NCBI GenBank assembly: GCA_040768665.1
Contig: JAXGMN010000010.1
Span: 1-64,000 of the forward strand
DNA from: JABWBD01 sp040768665
GTDB taxonomy: Bacteria > Planctomycetota > Planctomycetia > Pirellulales > Thermoguttaceae
DNA: 64,000 nt
Reading direction: 5' to 3'
Shown here: piece after piece, positions 52,154 through 63,924 of the stretch
Numbering within the stretch: the first letter of the stretch is position 1
How the letters are laid out: every line of letters begins with the position of its first letter
Notes under the pieces: generated by a model
What the model was told of the DNA's origin: nothing
Database searches by the model: none
Seen by the model: the letters and a program-made list of their open reading frames with translations, nothing else
Position numbers and translations under genes: made by a program

Positions 52154-52990
52154 ATGTCCTGCTGCCGGCACGTAGTCGCTGTTTCGCTCTTGATGCTCGT
52201 GAGCGTCTCCACTCTTGCCTCCGAGAAGAAGCCCGTCACCTACGTTCGCTTCCAGGCCGGCGACACCGTCGCCTACGGCACCGTCGAAGGCGGGCGTGTC
52301 CGGCAAATTTCCGGGGACCTGTTCGCTTCGCACACGACGACCGACAAGACCTACGCCCTGGCCGACGTAAAGATCCTCGCCCCCACCACGCCGACGAAAA
52401 TTCTCGCCGCCGCCGGCAACTACCAGTCGCACCTCGGCGATCAGTCGAAGCATCCCAATCCCGAGCTCTTCTTCAAGCCGCCGAGTTGCCTCATTGCCGA
52501 CGGAGAAACCATTCGGATCCCCGAAGGCACCGCAGTCGTGCATCCCGAGGCGGACCTGGTCATTGTGATCGGAAGCCGAGCAAGGAACGTCCCCGTCGAA
52601 AAGGCCCTCGAGTACGTGCTCGGCGTCACCTGCGGCAACGATGTCAGTGCTCGCGATTGGCAGAAGGGCGACGTCCAATGGTGGCGGGCCAAGGGGACCG
52701 ACACCTTCGGCCCGTGTGGCCCGTACATCGTTGCCGGGATCGACTACGACAACCTCCTGCTCACATGCCGGGTCAATGGTGAGATCCGCCAGCAACAGCG
52801 GACCAGCGATCTCGTGCACGGCGTCGCCGAAATGGTGAGTTTCGCCAGCCGATTCGTCACGCTCGAAGCGGGCGACCTGATTTTCACGGGCACGCCCGGC
52901 AAAACGAGTGACATCAAGCCCGGCGACGTGGTCGAAATCGAACTGGAAAAGGTGGGCGTTTTGAGCAATCCAGTCGCTTCGGCCAAGTGA
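52154..52990 (+). CDS. Fumarylacetoacetate hydrolase (FAH) family protein with signal peptide
   Basis: ATG 52154 follows GGAGG. The 278-residue protein has the FAH core PTKILAAAGNYQSHLGDQ, PELFFKPPSC (metal-binding Glu/Asp blocks HPEADLVIVIGSRARNV, and GNDVSARDWQ) and GDLIFTGTPG. The metal-binding Glu-Glu-Asp triad looks intact. FAH enzymes are normally cytoplasmic, but here a hydrophobic leader (VVAVSLLMLVSVSTLAS) predicts export. It may hydrolyse or decarboxylate an extracytoplasmic oxo-acid. Operon partners: none close. Confidence 0.85.
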   Translation: MSCCRHVVAVSLLMLVSVSTLASEKKPVTYVRFQAGDTVAYGTVEGGRVRQISGDLFASHTTTDKTYALADVKILAPTTPTKILAAAGNYQSHLGDQSKHPNPELFFKPPSCLIADGETIRIPEGTAVVHPEADLVIVIGSRARNVPVEKALEYVLGVTCGNDVSARDWQKGDVQWWRAKGTDTFGPCGPYIVAGIDYDNLLLTCRVNGEIRQQQRTSDLVHGVAEMVSFASRFVTLEAGDLIFTGTPGKTSDIKPGDVVEIELEKVGVLSNPVASAK

Positions 52991-53158
52991 ACCGCTCTCG
53001 TGGCGCCCAAGGTGTCGCTCCGCCGGTGCAATACGGGCTCAGGCCACGGGCGGGCAAAACTGTCCACCTCAAGCACGCAAGCAAATGAGCCCCATTCCTC
53101 GGCCGGGGGCGGGAGTCGTTCTTCGTGTCGGCCCGATGCCGATTGTCGCATCGAATCA

Positions 53159-53183
53159 CCCCCGGCCGCTTCCGAGCGGCCGG
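53159..53183. repeat. Short GC hairpin
   Basis: CCCGGCCGCT (53161-53170) and AGCGGCCGGG (53174-53183) form a 10-bp perfect hairpin with a 3-base loop between the FAH gene and the broken SBP56 gene. It could end transcription but lacks a T-run. Confidence 0.4.
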
Positions 53184-53338
53184 GCTGATGGGTAGCCTCC
53201 AAAGAACGAACGGCCACCTCGGTAATCCTGCGCAATCCGGTCGACAATCCTCACAGCAGGCTGCGGGCTGCGCGATGCCCGCCATCCGTAAAATTACGAA
53301 GCAGTTCCAGCCTGTTCGCGAGATTGGAGACCCGTTCC

Positions 53339-54293
53339 ATGCGACGACGTGACTTCCTCACCGGCGCGGCCGCAGCGGCCGTTTCCCCGACGATCTTGCC
53401 TTCGATACTCTTCGGGGCAGATTCCACCAGCGCGGTATGCTGCGATCGAACCTACGCGACGCCCGAGCAAGCCATGCAGTCTCCTCGCGAGACGCTCCTC
53501 TACGTTCCGGCGATCTACACCGGCACGGCATCCAAGAAGCCCGACTACCTGGCCACGGTCGACGTCGATCCGGAGTCAGAAACCTATTCCCGGGTCGTCC
53601 ATCGCGTCGAGATGCCGCACGTTGACGACGAGTTGCATCATTTCGGCTGGAATGCATGCAGCAGTTGCCATGGCGCCCCCGGTGCTTCGCGGAGATTCAT
53701 CGTTCTGCCCGGGCTCGGTTCAAGCCGCATTCATATCCTCGACACGGCCGACCCTCGGCGGCCTCGGATGCACAAGGTGATCGCCGGCGATGAGGTCGCC
53801 AAAACGGACCTCTCGGCGCCGCACACGGTGCACTGCCTGGCCGACGGCCACATCATGATCTCGATGCTCGGTAATGCGAAAGGAGAGGGGCCGGGCGGCT
53901 TTCTCTTGCTCGACCAGGACTTTGAAATCGTCGGGCGTTGGGATCGCGGCACCAACCCGATGGAGTTCAACTACGATTTCTGGTACCAGCCGCGGTTCAA
54001 CGTGATGGTCAGCAGCGAGTGGGCGGCGCCGAAGACGATTGTCGACGGGTTCCATTTGGAGGATGTCAAGGAGGGCAAGTATGGCCGGCGGCTCCACTTC
54101 TGGGACTGGGTTCTATCCCGAGATCGGCAAGCAGGGGTCTTATCTTGTGCAGATCGACTGCGATCCCGACCGGGGCGGGCTTGCACTGAACGAACGATTT
54201 TTCGTCGATTTCGGGCGCGAGCCGAACGGCCCCGCGCGGGCACACGAGATGCGATTCCCCGGCGGCGACTGCACCTCGGATATCTGGGTGTAA
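53339..54293 (+). pseudogene. Selenium-binding protein (SBP56/methanethiol oxidase-like) with internal deletion and frameshift
   Basis: From ATG 53339 (GGAGA upstream) a Tat leader (MRRRDFLTGAAAAAVSPTIL) precedes an SBP56-like N-terminal part: AIYTGTASKKPDYLATVDV, HHFGWNACSSCHG, VLPGLGSSRIHILDTAD, SAPHTVHCLADGHIMISMLG, EFNYDFWYQPRFNVMVSSEW, LHFWDW. At about 54108 the frame breaks: the C-terminus continues in the next frame as FYPEIGKQGSYLVQIDCD, NERFFVDFGREPNGPARAHE and FPGGDCTSDIWV to 54293. Intact family members have on the order of 130-150 residues between FWDW and FYPE. They are gone, and the repeated TGGGAC motif at the junction suggests deletion by short homology. The gene should be inactive. 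Confidence 0.85.
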
Positions 54294-54306
54294 GGCAACC
54301 CGTCCG

Positions 54307-57162
<2,856 letters not shown>

Positions 57163-57247
57163 ATCCGGACTGCCGATAGCAGGCTTCGGCTTGCCCGGAG
57201 GGGCGTTCGCGCCTAGACTTCCCTGTTCGGTAAGGCCGGTCGCGGCC

Positions 57248-58060
57248 ATGGGGGAACATAGGAGTCGGTGCCTCGATCAGCGGGTTCTCGTGTCGAAGTC
57301 GGAAGTAGTTATTCCACCGGCCGCTGCGGGGGCCGACGATTCAGAGTCGATCGAATTCTCGGGCAACTCGTTCGCGCTGGTGCAGTGCGAACGAGCGGGG
57401 CTGGGAGCTGTTGCCGAGCGGATCCGTTCGGGCCAACCGCTCGCTCGGGAAGAGATCGACCGGGTCGCGGCGGCGGAATTGCCGCTGCTGGCGAAGTTGG
57501 TCGAGTGGAAGCGAAGCGCCCGCGGTGGCCCGCAAACCCGCACGGATGTTGCGGATCTTGTCGACTTGGTCGACGGAGTCCGGGCCGGCGTATCGCCGCC
57601 AATGATCGTGGAGGCGAACTGTCCGGAAGAAGCGGAAGCAGGTTTGGGTGGTGTGGGGCGCGTCGTGTGTCGGCAGAGGTGGATTTGGGACGGGGCGTCC
57701 CAGGGAGGGTTTCCGACGCGGTTTGTCGACGACCTTCTTCGCTGGCGGTCGTGGTGCAACGGTGTGGAGGTTCCGCGAACCTGGACACTCGCGTTGTCCT
57801 CGCCGCTCGAGCAAGGGCCCGCGGGGCCGTTGGGCGAAGATGTGGTCCGGGCTGTCGCACTGGCTGCCTTGGTCTTGCCCGACGACGTGGAGATTCGGGT
57901 CTCGGTGGCGGAAGTGGGATTAAAGACCGCCCAGGTTGCGCTCCGGTTTGGAGCGACGCGCTTGGCGCCGGTTGCGATGGACCCGGCCGCGGCGGAAGCG
58001 GACGGTTTGCCGTTGTTGGACGATGTCAAGCACGTGTTGGAACTCGATGATTCCCGCTGA
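57248..58060 (+). CDS. MqnE/MqnC-like protein lacking the radical SAM cysteines
   Basis: ATG 57248 (GTG 57290 is an alternative) gives 270 residues. Ending VRVSVAEVGLKTAQVALRFG (actually EIRVSVAEVGLKTAQVALRFG in blocks) parallels the C-terminal HIKAYWIMLGVEIAQIAQRF of MqnE, and GPLGEDVVRAVALAALVLPD parallels GADDLRMIAVSRLMLDNIPH. The N-terminus AVAERIRSGQPLAREEID parallels ITEKAEAGARLTFDDG. The CxxxCxxC cluster site and most of the barrel are missing. It overlaps mqnE by 14 bases, in the menaquinone cluster. It may be a non-catalytic partner, or a decayed paralog. Confidence 0.6.
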   Translation: MGEHRSRCLDQRVLVSKSEVVIPPAAAGADDSESIEFSGNSFALVQCERAGLGAVAERIRSGQPLAREEIDRVAAAELPLLAKLVEWKRSARGGPQTRTDVADLVDLVDGVRAGVSPPMIVEANCPEEAEAGLGGVGRVVCRQRWIWDGASQGGFPTRFVDDLLRWRSWCNGVEVPRTWTLALSSPLEQGPAGPLGEDVVRAVALAALVLPDDVEIRVSVAEVGLKTAQVALRFGATRLAPVAMDPAAAEADGLPLLDDVKHVLELDDSR

Positions 58061-59198
58061 CACAATTCTGCGCTCGATTACCGAGAAGGCTGAAGCCGGT
58101 GCGCGCCTCACGTTCGACGATGGACTCGTGTTACTGAAACACCCGGACCTGCTAGGCGTTGGCCAGATCGCCAATCGGGTTCGCGAACGGATGCACGGCA
58201 ATGCGACGTACTTCAACCGCAATCTTCATCTCAACGCCACGAACGTCTGCGAAGCCGATTGTCTGTTCTGTTCGTTCGCTCGTCTGCGCGAAGGGATGGC
58301 GGGCGCCTACACGATGAGCATTTCGCAGGCGGTCGAATGGATCGAGAAGCGGTACGTGCCGGGAATGACGGAAGTGCATATCGTCAACGGGCTGAACCCC
58401 GATCTGCCGTTCGACTATTATACCGATCTGCTCGCTGCGATCCGGCACCGTTTTCCCGATCTGCACCTGAAGGCCTTCACGGCCGTCGAGATCCACTACT
58501 TCGCCCGCAAGTTCGAAATGTCGTACGGCGAGGTGCTCGAGCGACTCGTTGAAGCCGGGCTCGGCTCGCTTCCGGGCGGCGGCGCGGAGATCTTCGCCGA
58601 GCGGGCCCGACGCAAGCTCTGCCGCGACAAGGTGGATGCCGATGGATGGCTGGAGGTGCATCGCACCGCACATCGGCTCGGATTGAAATCGAACTGCACG
58701 ATGCTCTACGGCACGGTCGAGCGGCCCGAAGAGCGGATCGACCACCTTGTGCGTCTGCGAAATCTGCAGGACGAGACGGGCGGCTTTCAGTCGTTCATCC
58801 CCCTGGCCTACCACCGGGAGAACAACCGACTCGGACGGCTGCCCGAGCCGACGGGGGCCGACGACCTGCGAATGATCGCCGTCAGCCGCCTGATGCTCGA
58901 CAACATTCCGCACATCAAAGCCTATTGGATCATGCTGGGCGTGGAGATTGCCCAGATCGCGCAGCGGTTCGGGGCCAACGACATGGACGGGACCGTCGTC
59001 GAGGAAAAGATCTACCACATGGCAGGCTCCGAATCGCCGGCCGGTATGTCGGTGGAAGAACTCTGCCGGGTGATCCGCGCCGTGGGCCGCGCGCCGGTGG
59101 AAAGGAATACGGTCTACGAACGAGTCGGGGCATTCAGCGATGCCGGGGCGGTGACGGCGAAAGAGATGGGAGAGGGGGGCGAAGGCAGGCGGCTCTAG
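58047..59198 (+). CDS. mqnE: Aminofutalosine synthase MqnE
   Basis: ATG 58047 overlaps the preceding gene by 14 bases. The 383-residue radical SAM enzyme has Cys68/72/75 (NVCEADCLFC) for the 4Fe-4S cluster, FYAFARLR-like CSFARLREGMAGAYTMS, the HIVNGLNPDLPFDYYTDLL segment, GGGAEIFAERARRKLCRDK and AYHRENNRLG. It makes aminofutalosine from chorismate-derived 3-enolpyruvyl benzoate and SAM in the futalosine menaquinone pathway. MqnC follows 91 bases later, and the other pathway genes are not in the window. Confidence 0.95.
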   Translation: MIPADTILRSITEKAEAGARLTFDDGLVLLKHPDLLGVGQIANRVRERMHGNATYFNRNLHLNATNVCEADCLFCSFARLREGMAGAYTMSISQAVEWIEKRYVPGMTEVHIVNGLNPDLPFDYYTDLLAAIRHRFPDLHLKAFTAVEIHYFARKFEMSYGEVLERLVEAGLGSLPGGGAEIFAERARRKLCRDKVDADGWLEVHRTAHRLGLKSNCTMLYGTVERPEERIDHLVRLRNLQDETGGFQSFIPLAYHRENNRLGRLPEPTGADDLRMIAVSRLMLDNIPHIKAYWIMLGVEIAQIAQRFGANDMDGTVVEEKIYHMAGSESPAGMSVEELCRVIRAVGRAPVERNTVYERVGAFSDAGAVTAKEMGEGGEGRRL

Positions 59199-59289
59199 CT
59201 GCCAATTGGCGCTTCCACCGACACGTGCTCGGCCGCCGGAAGCCGCGAAATTGTCGAAGAACAAAGCGGCCCTGTTGAGGTGTTTCGAC

Positions 59290-60387
59290 GTGATCAGAAC
59301 TGCCAGTACAGCATCGATCGACGCGTTGCTGGGCCGCGCCGCTGAGGGCGGGCGGATTTCGGCCGGGGAGGCACTTGTGCTGGCGAAAGACGCCTCGCTG
59401 GCCGATCTCGGGCTGGCGGCAAACGCGCGCCGACACGCCTTGCACCCCGGGTACCGCGTGTCGTATATTGTCGAGCGAAACATCAACTATACGAACGTCT
59501 GCAACGTCTACTGCCGGTTCTGCGCGTTCTACCGCGCTCCAGGCAAGCCGGGGGGATACACACTCAGCAAGGCACAAATCGGGGAGAAGATCGCAAAAAC
59601 CGTCGAGGCCGGCGGGATCCAGATTCTCCTGCAGGGCGGGCTGAATCCGGGGTTGGGCATCGAGTACTACGAGGATCTCTTTCGATGGATCAAGTCGACT
59701 TACCCGATCGCTCTGCACGCGTTGTCGGCCGATGAGATTCTGCACATCGGCAAGGTGTCGGGACTGCCGATCGAGGCGGTGCTCGAGCGGCTCGTGGCGG
59801 CCGGGATGGACTCGTTGCCGGGCGGTGGGGCCGAAATCCTGGTCGATGAGGTCCGCCGGCGAATCGCGCGGCTGAAGAGTTCGGCCGACGATTGGATCGC
59901 CGTGCACCGCGCCGCCCATCGACTTGGACTGCCCACGACGTGTACCATGATGGTCGGGGTGCGGGAATCGTGGCAGGAACGGCTCGGGCACCTCGAGCGG
60001 CTTCGGGGCCTGCAGGACGAGACCGGCGGGTTCACGGCGTTTATCACGTGGCCGTATCAGAAAGGAAACCTGACCTTGGCGGAAGGGAACACGACGGCGC
60101 CGGAGTACCTGCGCGTCCAGGCTCTCAGCCGTCTTTTTCTCGACAACGTCCCGCACCTCCAGAGTTCCTGGGTGACGCAGGGACCGTCGATCGGCCAGAT
60201 CGCCCTGAGCTTCGGCGCCGACGATTTCGGCGCCGTGATGTTCGAGGAAAACGTCGTTTCCGCGGCGGGCACGACCTACCGGATGACGGCCGAATGGATC
60301 GAAGAACATATTCGCCATGCGGGCTACGAGCCCTGGCGGCGCAACGTGCGGTATGAACCAACCGAAGACACCAGCCGACGCGGGTGA
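59290..60387 (+). CDS. mqnC: Dehypoxanthinyl futalosine cyclase MqnC
   Basis: GTG 59290 is chosen because GAGG lies 9 bases upstream; ATG 59206 would add a 28-residue N-terminus with no homology. The 365-residue radical SAM protein has Cys71/75/78 (NVCNVYCRFC), the segment AFYRAPGKPGGYTLSKAQI, LQGGLNPGLGIEYYEDLF, GGGAEILVDEVRRRIARLKS and ENVVSAAGT. It cyclises dehypoxanthine futalosine, the step after MqnE and MqnB. It overlaps the MFS start by 35 bases. Confidence 0.95.
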   Translation: MIRTASTASIDALLGRAAEGGRISAGEALVLAKDASLADLGLAANARRHALHPGYRVSYIVERNINYTNVCNVYCRFCAFYRAPGKPGGYTLSKAQIGEKIAKTVEAGGIQILLQGGLNPGLGIEYYEDLFRWIKSTYPIALHALSADEILHIGKVSGLPIEAVLERLVAAGMDSLPGGGAEILVDEVRRRIARLKSSADDWIAVHRAAHRLGLPTTCTMMVGVRESWQERLGHLERLRGLQDETGGFTAFITWPYQKGNLTLAEGNTTAPEYLRVQALSRLFLDNVPHLQSSWVTQGPSIGQIALSFGADDFGAVMFEENVVSAAGTTYRMTAEWIEEHIRHAGYEPWRRNVRYEPTEDTSRRG

Positions 60388-61735
60388 AACGCACCGCGCG
60401 GCGGATCGCCCGCAGCCAAACGGGGCCCGCCGCCGGGTGCAATCCGTCGTTCGTGCGTTGGGACACCGCAACTATCGGCTCTTCTTCTTTGGCCAGAGCA
60501 TCTCGCTCGTGGGCACCTGGATGCAGCAGACGGCCATGATCTGGCTGGTCTACCGGCTGAGCGATTCACCTCTGATGCTCGGAATCGTGGGCTTTTCCGG
60601 GCAGATCCCCGCCTTCGTGCTCGCCCCGGTAACCGGAGTGCTCACGGATCGCTGGAACCGGCATCACACCTTGCTGGCCACCCAGACCCTGGCCATGCTG
60701 CACGCCTTCCTCTTTGTTGCCCTGATCGCAACGGAAATGCTGGCCGCCTGGCACCTGATCGTGCTGGCCATCGCGCTGGGAGTCGTCAACGCCCTGGACA
60801 TGCCGACGCGGCAGGCTTTCGTGGTCGATCTGGTCGGCGGACGCGAGGACCTCGGCAACGCCATCGCGCTGAACTCCGTGTTGTTCAACTCCGCGCGTCT
60901 GCTGGGCCCGGCGGCGGCCGGGTTTCTGATCGGGTTGCTCGGAGAATGGGTCTGCATGCTGATCAACGGTCTCAGCTACGTCGCCGTGCTGGCCGCACTG
61001 GGCGCCATGCGAATCGAACCGCGCCGCGCGACCCGACCCGCCGGGCCTGTCTGGTCGGAGTTTCAGGAGGGCTTCACCTACGCGGTCCGCTTTCGCCCGA
61101 TTTCGGCTCTTCTTCTGCTGCTCGGCTTGACCAGTTTCACCGCCATGCCGGTGATGGTCCTCATGCCGGTGTTCGCCGTCGACGTGCTCGGCGGAGGGGC
61201 GATGACGCTCGGTCTGCTGACCTCCGCAATGGGAGCAGGAGCTCTGGCGGGCGGACTGATGCTGGCGTCACGTCGCAGCGTTCTCGGGCTGGGACGCGTG
61301 ATCAGCATCGCCAGCGTGGCGATCGGACTCGGCATGGTGGGCTTCGGGCTCTCCCGCACGCTTTCGATGTCAGCTTTGATCATCGCCGGAACCGGAATGG
61401 CCATGATCGTGCAGATGGCCGCGAGCAACACGATCCTGCAGACGATCGTCGACGAAGACAAGCGGGGCCGGGTGATGAGCTTCTATATCATGGCCTTCAT
61501 GGGAACGGCCCCGCTGGGAAGCCTCTTGGCCGGCGGACTGGCCGCACGGTTCGGCGCACCGCTGACGGTGGCGCTGGGTGGGCTGGTAAGCCTCATGGGA
61601 GCCGCATGGTTCATCTATTGGCTTCCCCGGTTGCGCGAAATGATCCGGCCCATCTATGTCCGCCAGGGCATTCTGCCGGAAATCTCCACCAGCGTGAGCA
61701 CAGCCACGGAACTCACCGTACCGCCCGAGGATTAA
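60353..61735 (+). CDS. MFS transporter (EntS/DHA3-like)
   Basis: ATG 60353 gives 460 residues with 12 membrane helices. Signatures: GHRNYRLFFFGQSISLVGTW at the start of the first helix, FVLAPVTGVLTDRWNR with the MFS loop motif (GxLTDRWNR), VNALDMPTRQAFVVDLVGGR, NAIALNSVLFNSARLLGPA. These are typical of DHA3/EntS-type exporters that pump enterobactin, drugs or macrolides out. The start lies inside the mqnC 3' end, so the two are co-transcribed. Its substrate is unknown. Confidence 0.95.
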   Translation: MNQPKTPADAGETHRAADRPQPNGARRRVQSVVRALGHRNYRLFFFGQSISLVGTWMQQTAMIWLVYRLSDSPLMLGIVGFSGQIPAFVLAPVTGVLTDRWNRHHTLLATQTLAMLHAFLFVALIATEMLAAWHLIVLAIALGVVNALDMPTRQAFVVDLVGGREDLGNAIALNSVLFNSARLLGPAAAGFLIGLLGEWVCMLINGLSYVAVLAALGAMRIEPRRATRPAGPVWSEFQEGFTYAVRFRPISALLLLLGLTSFTAMPVMVLMPVFAVDVLGGGAMTLGLLTSAMGAGALAGGLMLASRRSVLGLGRVISIASVAIGLGMVGFGLSRTLSMSALIIAGTGMAMIVQMAASNTILQTIVDEDKRGRVMSFYIMAFMGTAPLGSLLAGGLAARFGAPLTVALGGLVSLMGAAWFIYWLPRLREMIRPIYVRQGILPEISTSVSTATELTVPPED

Positions 61736-61749
61736 GGACAATTGCCGTC

Positions 61750-62592
61750 TCACTTTCCTCGCATGCTTGGCAGCGTCGCCGCTTTCCGCACCAGCTTGTA
61801 TGCTCGAGTCTTGAGCAGGTCGAACAACGCGCGGGTATCGGAGGCCATAATCTGAACCACTCCGTCTTCAAGAACCAGTCCGTGAGGAAAGCTCCGAAGC
61901 TGGGCCGTTTCCCGCCCGCCGTTGTGGGCCAGCGCGTTGCGGACCAGCCGGGCAGCCATGACCGACTGGGCCGTCAGACAGTCGCCGGCGATCTTGGGCC
62001 CGAACAGTCGTGTCGCGTCGCGAACCAGCGCATGAATCCGCCGCCCTCGATAGCCCGGATTTCCCGAGCCGAGCGCGATGCAACCGCGAACAAAGTGCTC
62101 GTACGCGTGGTAGATCGAGCCGTAACTGATCCGCTGCGATCCCCAAACGGCGAGTTGGAATTCCGGGTCCTCCAGAAAACTCCGCCAAACGACGTCGAGA
62201 TCGAACCGGGACGCGTGGTCGCGCTGTTCGTGCGTTTCATCGCCAATCCTTCGGATGACCCGTGCGAGCTTCTTTTGCTTGGCCCTGGAGAGATCGTCGC
62301 CCATGGCATCGGCAACCCGATCCGTGACTGCCGTGGTGATCCGGTCCGAAAGGGGTTGCTGATTGTCGAGATACCGGCTCCACTGTCGCCGCGAGGACTG
62401 GCACATGAGCCAGGGCATCGCGCAGGTGTTGGCTGCCGCGCGCCAGTGGACCGAGAGAGCGAACACCGCGTCGGCCAGTTTCGTGCCAGCGGCGAGGCCA
62501 TCGATCTCTGCTGCCCATTGATGGTCGAAGAACGGGCGATATTCCTCGAGCCGGTCGTCGATCCGGATCGAAACGCTGCTATCGTCGCTCAT
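61750..62592 (-). CDS. Helical hypothetical protein with a HEPN-like RX4H motif
   Basis: ATG 62592 overlaps the stop of the formyltransferase gene by 4 bases. The 280-residue, mostly helical protein has RNALAH at Arg218-His223, followed by NGGRET, matching the R-x4-6-H signature of HEPN domains, some of which are RNases or abortive infection effectors. The N-terminal two thirds (IDDRLEEYRPFFDHQWAAEI, FALSVHWRAAANTCAMPWL) I do not recognise. The link to HEPN rests on a single motif; the coupling with formyltransferase argues for a housekeeping rather than toxic role. Confidence 0.6.
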   Translation of the reverse strand: MSDDSSVSIRIDDRLEEYRPFFDHQWAAEIDGLAAGTKLADAVFALSVHWRAAANTCAMPWLMCQSSRRQWSRYLDNQQPLSDRITTAVTDRVADAMGDDLSRAKQKKLARVIRRIGDETHEQRDHASRFDLDVVWRSFLEDPEFQLAVWGSQRISYGSIYHAYEHFVRGCIALGSGNPGYRGRRIHALVRDATRLFGPKIAGDCLTAQSVMAARLVRNALAHNGGRETAQLRSFPHGLVLEDGVVQIMASDTRALFDLLKTRAYKLVRKAATLPSMRGK

Positions 62593-63476
62593 TTGAGCAG
62601 TTGGTGGAGATGCAAATGAAACTTGCCGAGTTTGCCGCCGTAGTTGCCCGCGCCGATCTGAACGACTCCGGCGCCCGCCGCCGCTCGGACGGCGTCGGCC
62701 ATGGCCTGGCCGACGGCATTCTCGTCGACGCCGTCGATGACGATTTCGTAGGCACAGTTCGCCTCCGGGTGGAGTCGCGTTTGCGTTCGACCGCGGAGCG
62801 TCGGGCAGTAGGAATCCGCGGTGGATGCGACCAACTGCCGATACCGAGATCCGACTTTGCTTCCGCTGCGGACCACTCCCCCGGGAAAGGGTGCAACGAC
62901 CCCCGGCCGCGCGGCCACTGCGTCGGCGGCGCGTCGGGCCGCCGACAGGCCGGACGTGGCATCGATCGCCTGCAAGATGATATTCCCTCCCGCCACACCC
63001 TTCGCGACCCCGATCGACTCCTCGACAAGAAACTCGCCGTCCATCACGGGAATCCGCCAGTAGCGGCGACCGTCGATCTGCTTGCTCTTCTGGAATCCGT
63101 CGCCGAAAAAGCGAAGGTGCTTGCCAAGAGCAATCCTGTCACCGGTCCCGGCAAGTCCGTCGTAAACGGCCGTGGTCGCACAGGTCATCGCGCACTGGCC
63201 GATGCGGTTGGCAGCGGCCTTGGCCAGCGCCTCCACGGAAAACCCGAAAAGTAAGACGGCTACTCCGGGACGGCCGTCGGGAGCCGAATGTGGGGCCACC
63301 GTAGTCTCGATCCCTGCCTCCGCATCGCATCCGATCACCGAGGTCGCATAGCCGGCGACCGCTCGGCCGGCGATCTCCGCCCAAGACGGATCGACCGCCG
63401 TGATCACCACCCGCACGTAACGCATCCGAAACGCTTCGGCAAAGGTGTCTTCGATCCAGGTGTCGCCGAATTTCAC
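62589..63476 (-). CDS. fhcD: Formylmethanofuran:tetrahydromethanopterin formyltransferase
   Basis: GTG 63476 with GGAGA seven bases upstream gives 295 residues, the canonical family length (a longer frame to 63578 is unlikely). It begins VKFGDTWIEDTFAEAF and has ALGKHLRFFGDGFQKSK, YWRIPVMDGEFLVEESIG, GVAGGNIILQAID, CPTLRGR and GAGNYGGKLGKFHLHLHQLL. The enzyme moves a formyl group between methanofuran and tetrahydromethanopterin and is used in formaldehyde oxidation or C1 metabolism; planctomycetes are known to have this archaeal-like pathway. The other genes are not here. Confidence 0.9.
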   Translation of the reverse strand: MKFGDTWIEDTFAEAFRMRYVRVVITAVDPSWAEIAGRAVAGYATSVIGCDAEAGIETTVAPHSAPDGRPGVAVLLFGFSVEALAKAAANRIGQCAMTCATTAVYDGLAGTGDRIALGKHLRFFGDGFQKSKQIDGRRYWRIPVMDGEFLVEESIGVAKGVAGGNIILQAIDATSGLSAARRAADAVAARPGVVAPFPGGVVRSGSKVGSRYRQLVASTADSYCPTLRGRTQTRLHPEANCAYEIVIDGVDENAVGQAMADAVRAAAGAGVVQIGAGNYGGKLGKFHLHLHQLLK

Positions 63477-63705
63477 GTCGGTTCTCCGGGGGCTCGTGGT
63501 ATCGACCAGTTTCGCGGCCTTCAAGGCAGACGGACGCGTCGGCAAACGCCATCCTGTCGCGGAAGGGCGACGCGACACGCGACATAAGGAAAAGCCCTAG
63601 CAATCTTTCCGAGCTCTCCTGATTGGGACCGAACGGCAGTTCGCGTCTAATGAATAACGTGCAGGGACGAAATCTCAACAAGTCTAAGTTTTGGAGGGAA
63701 CCATC

Positions 63706-63924
63706 ATGCTCGTGCTGAGCCGCAAACCCCAAGAGCGTCTGATCGTCAATGACAACATCGTGATTACGGTCGTGGAAATCAAGGGCGATCGGGTGCGTAT
63801 CGGCATTGAAGCTCCCCAGGACGTCTCGATCCACCGCAGCGAGGTCTACGACCGAATTCAACAGGAAGAGGCCGGTCGCAAGGCCGAGTGGACCGAAATC
63901 TCCTACGCGACGGCAGAAATCTGA
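63706..63924 (+). CDS. csrA: Carbon storage regulator CsrA
   Basis: ATG 63706 follows GGAGG. The 72-residue RNA-binding protein begins MLVLSRKPQERLIVNDNIVI and has VRIGIEAPQDVSIHRSEVYD with the conserved Arg in RIGIEAP. It binds GGA motifs in mRNA leaders, controlling translation in carbon metabolism, motility and envelope functions. It stands alone near the right edge. Confidence 0.98.
   Translation: MLVLSRKPQERLIVNDNIVITVVEIKGDRVRIGIEAPQDVSIHRSEVYDRIQQEEAGRKAEWTEISYATAEI

Noticed and set aside
62589..63578. Longer start for the formyltransferase at 63578
   Set aside because: The extra 34 residues lack homology and a ribosome site, while GTG 63476 has GGAGA and gives the canonical length.
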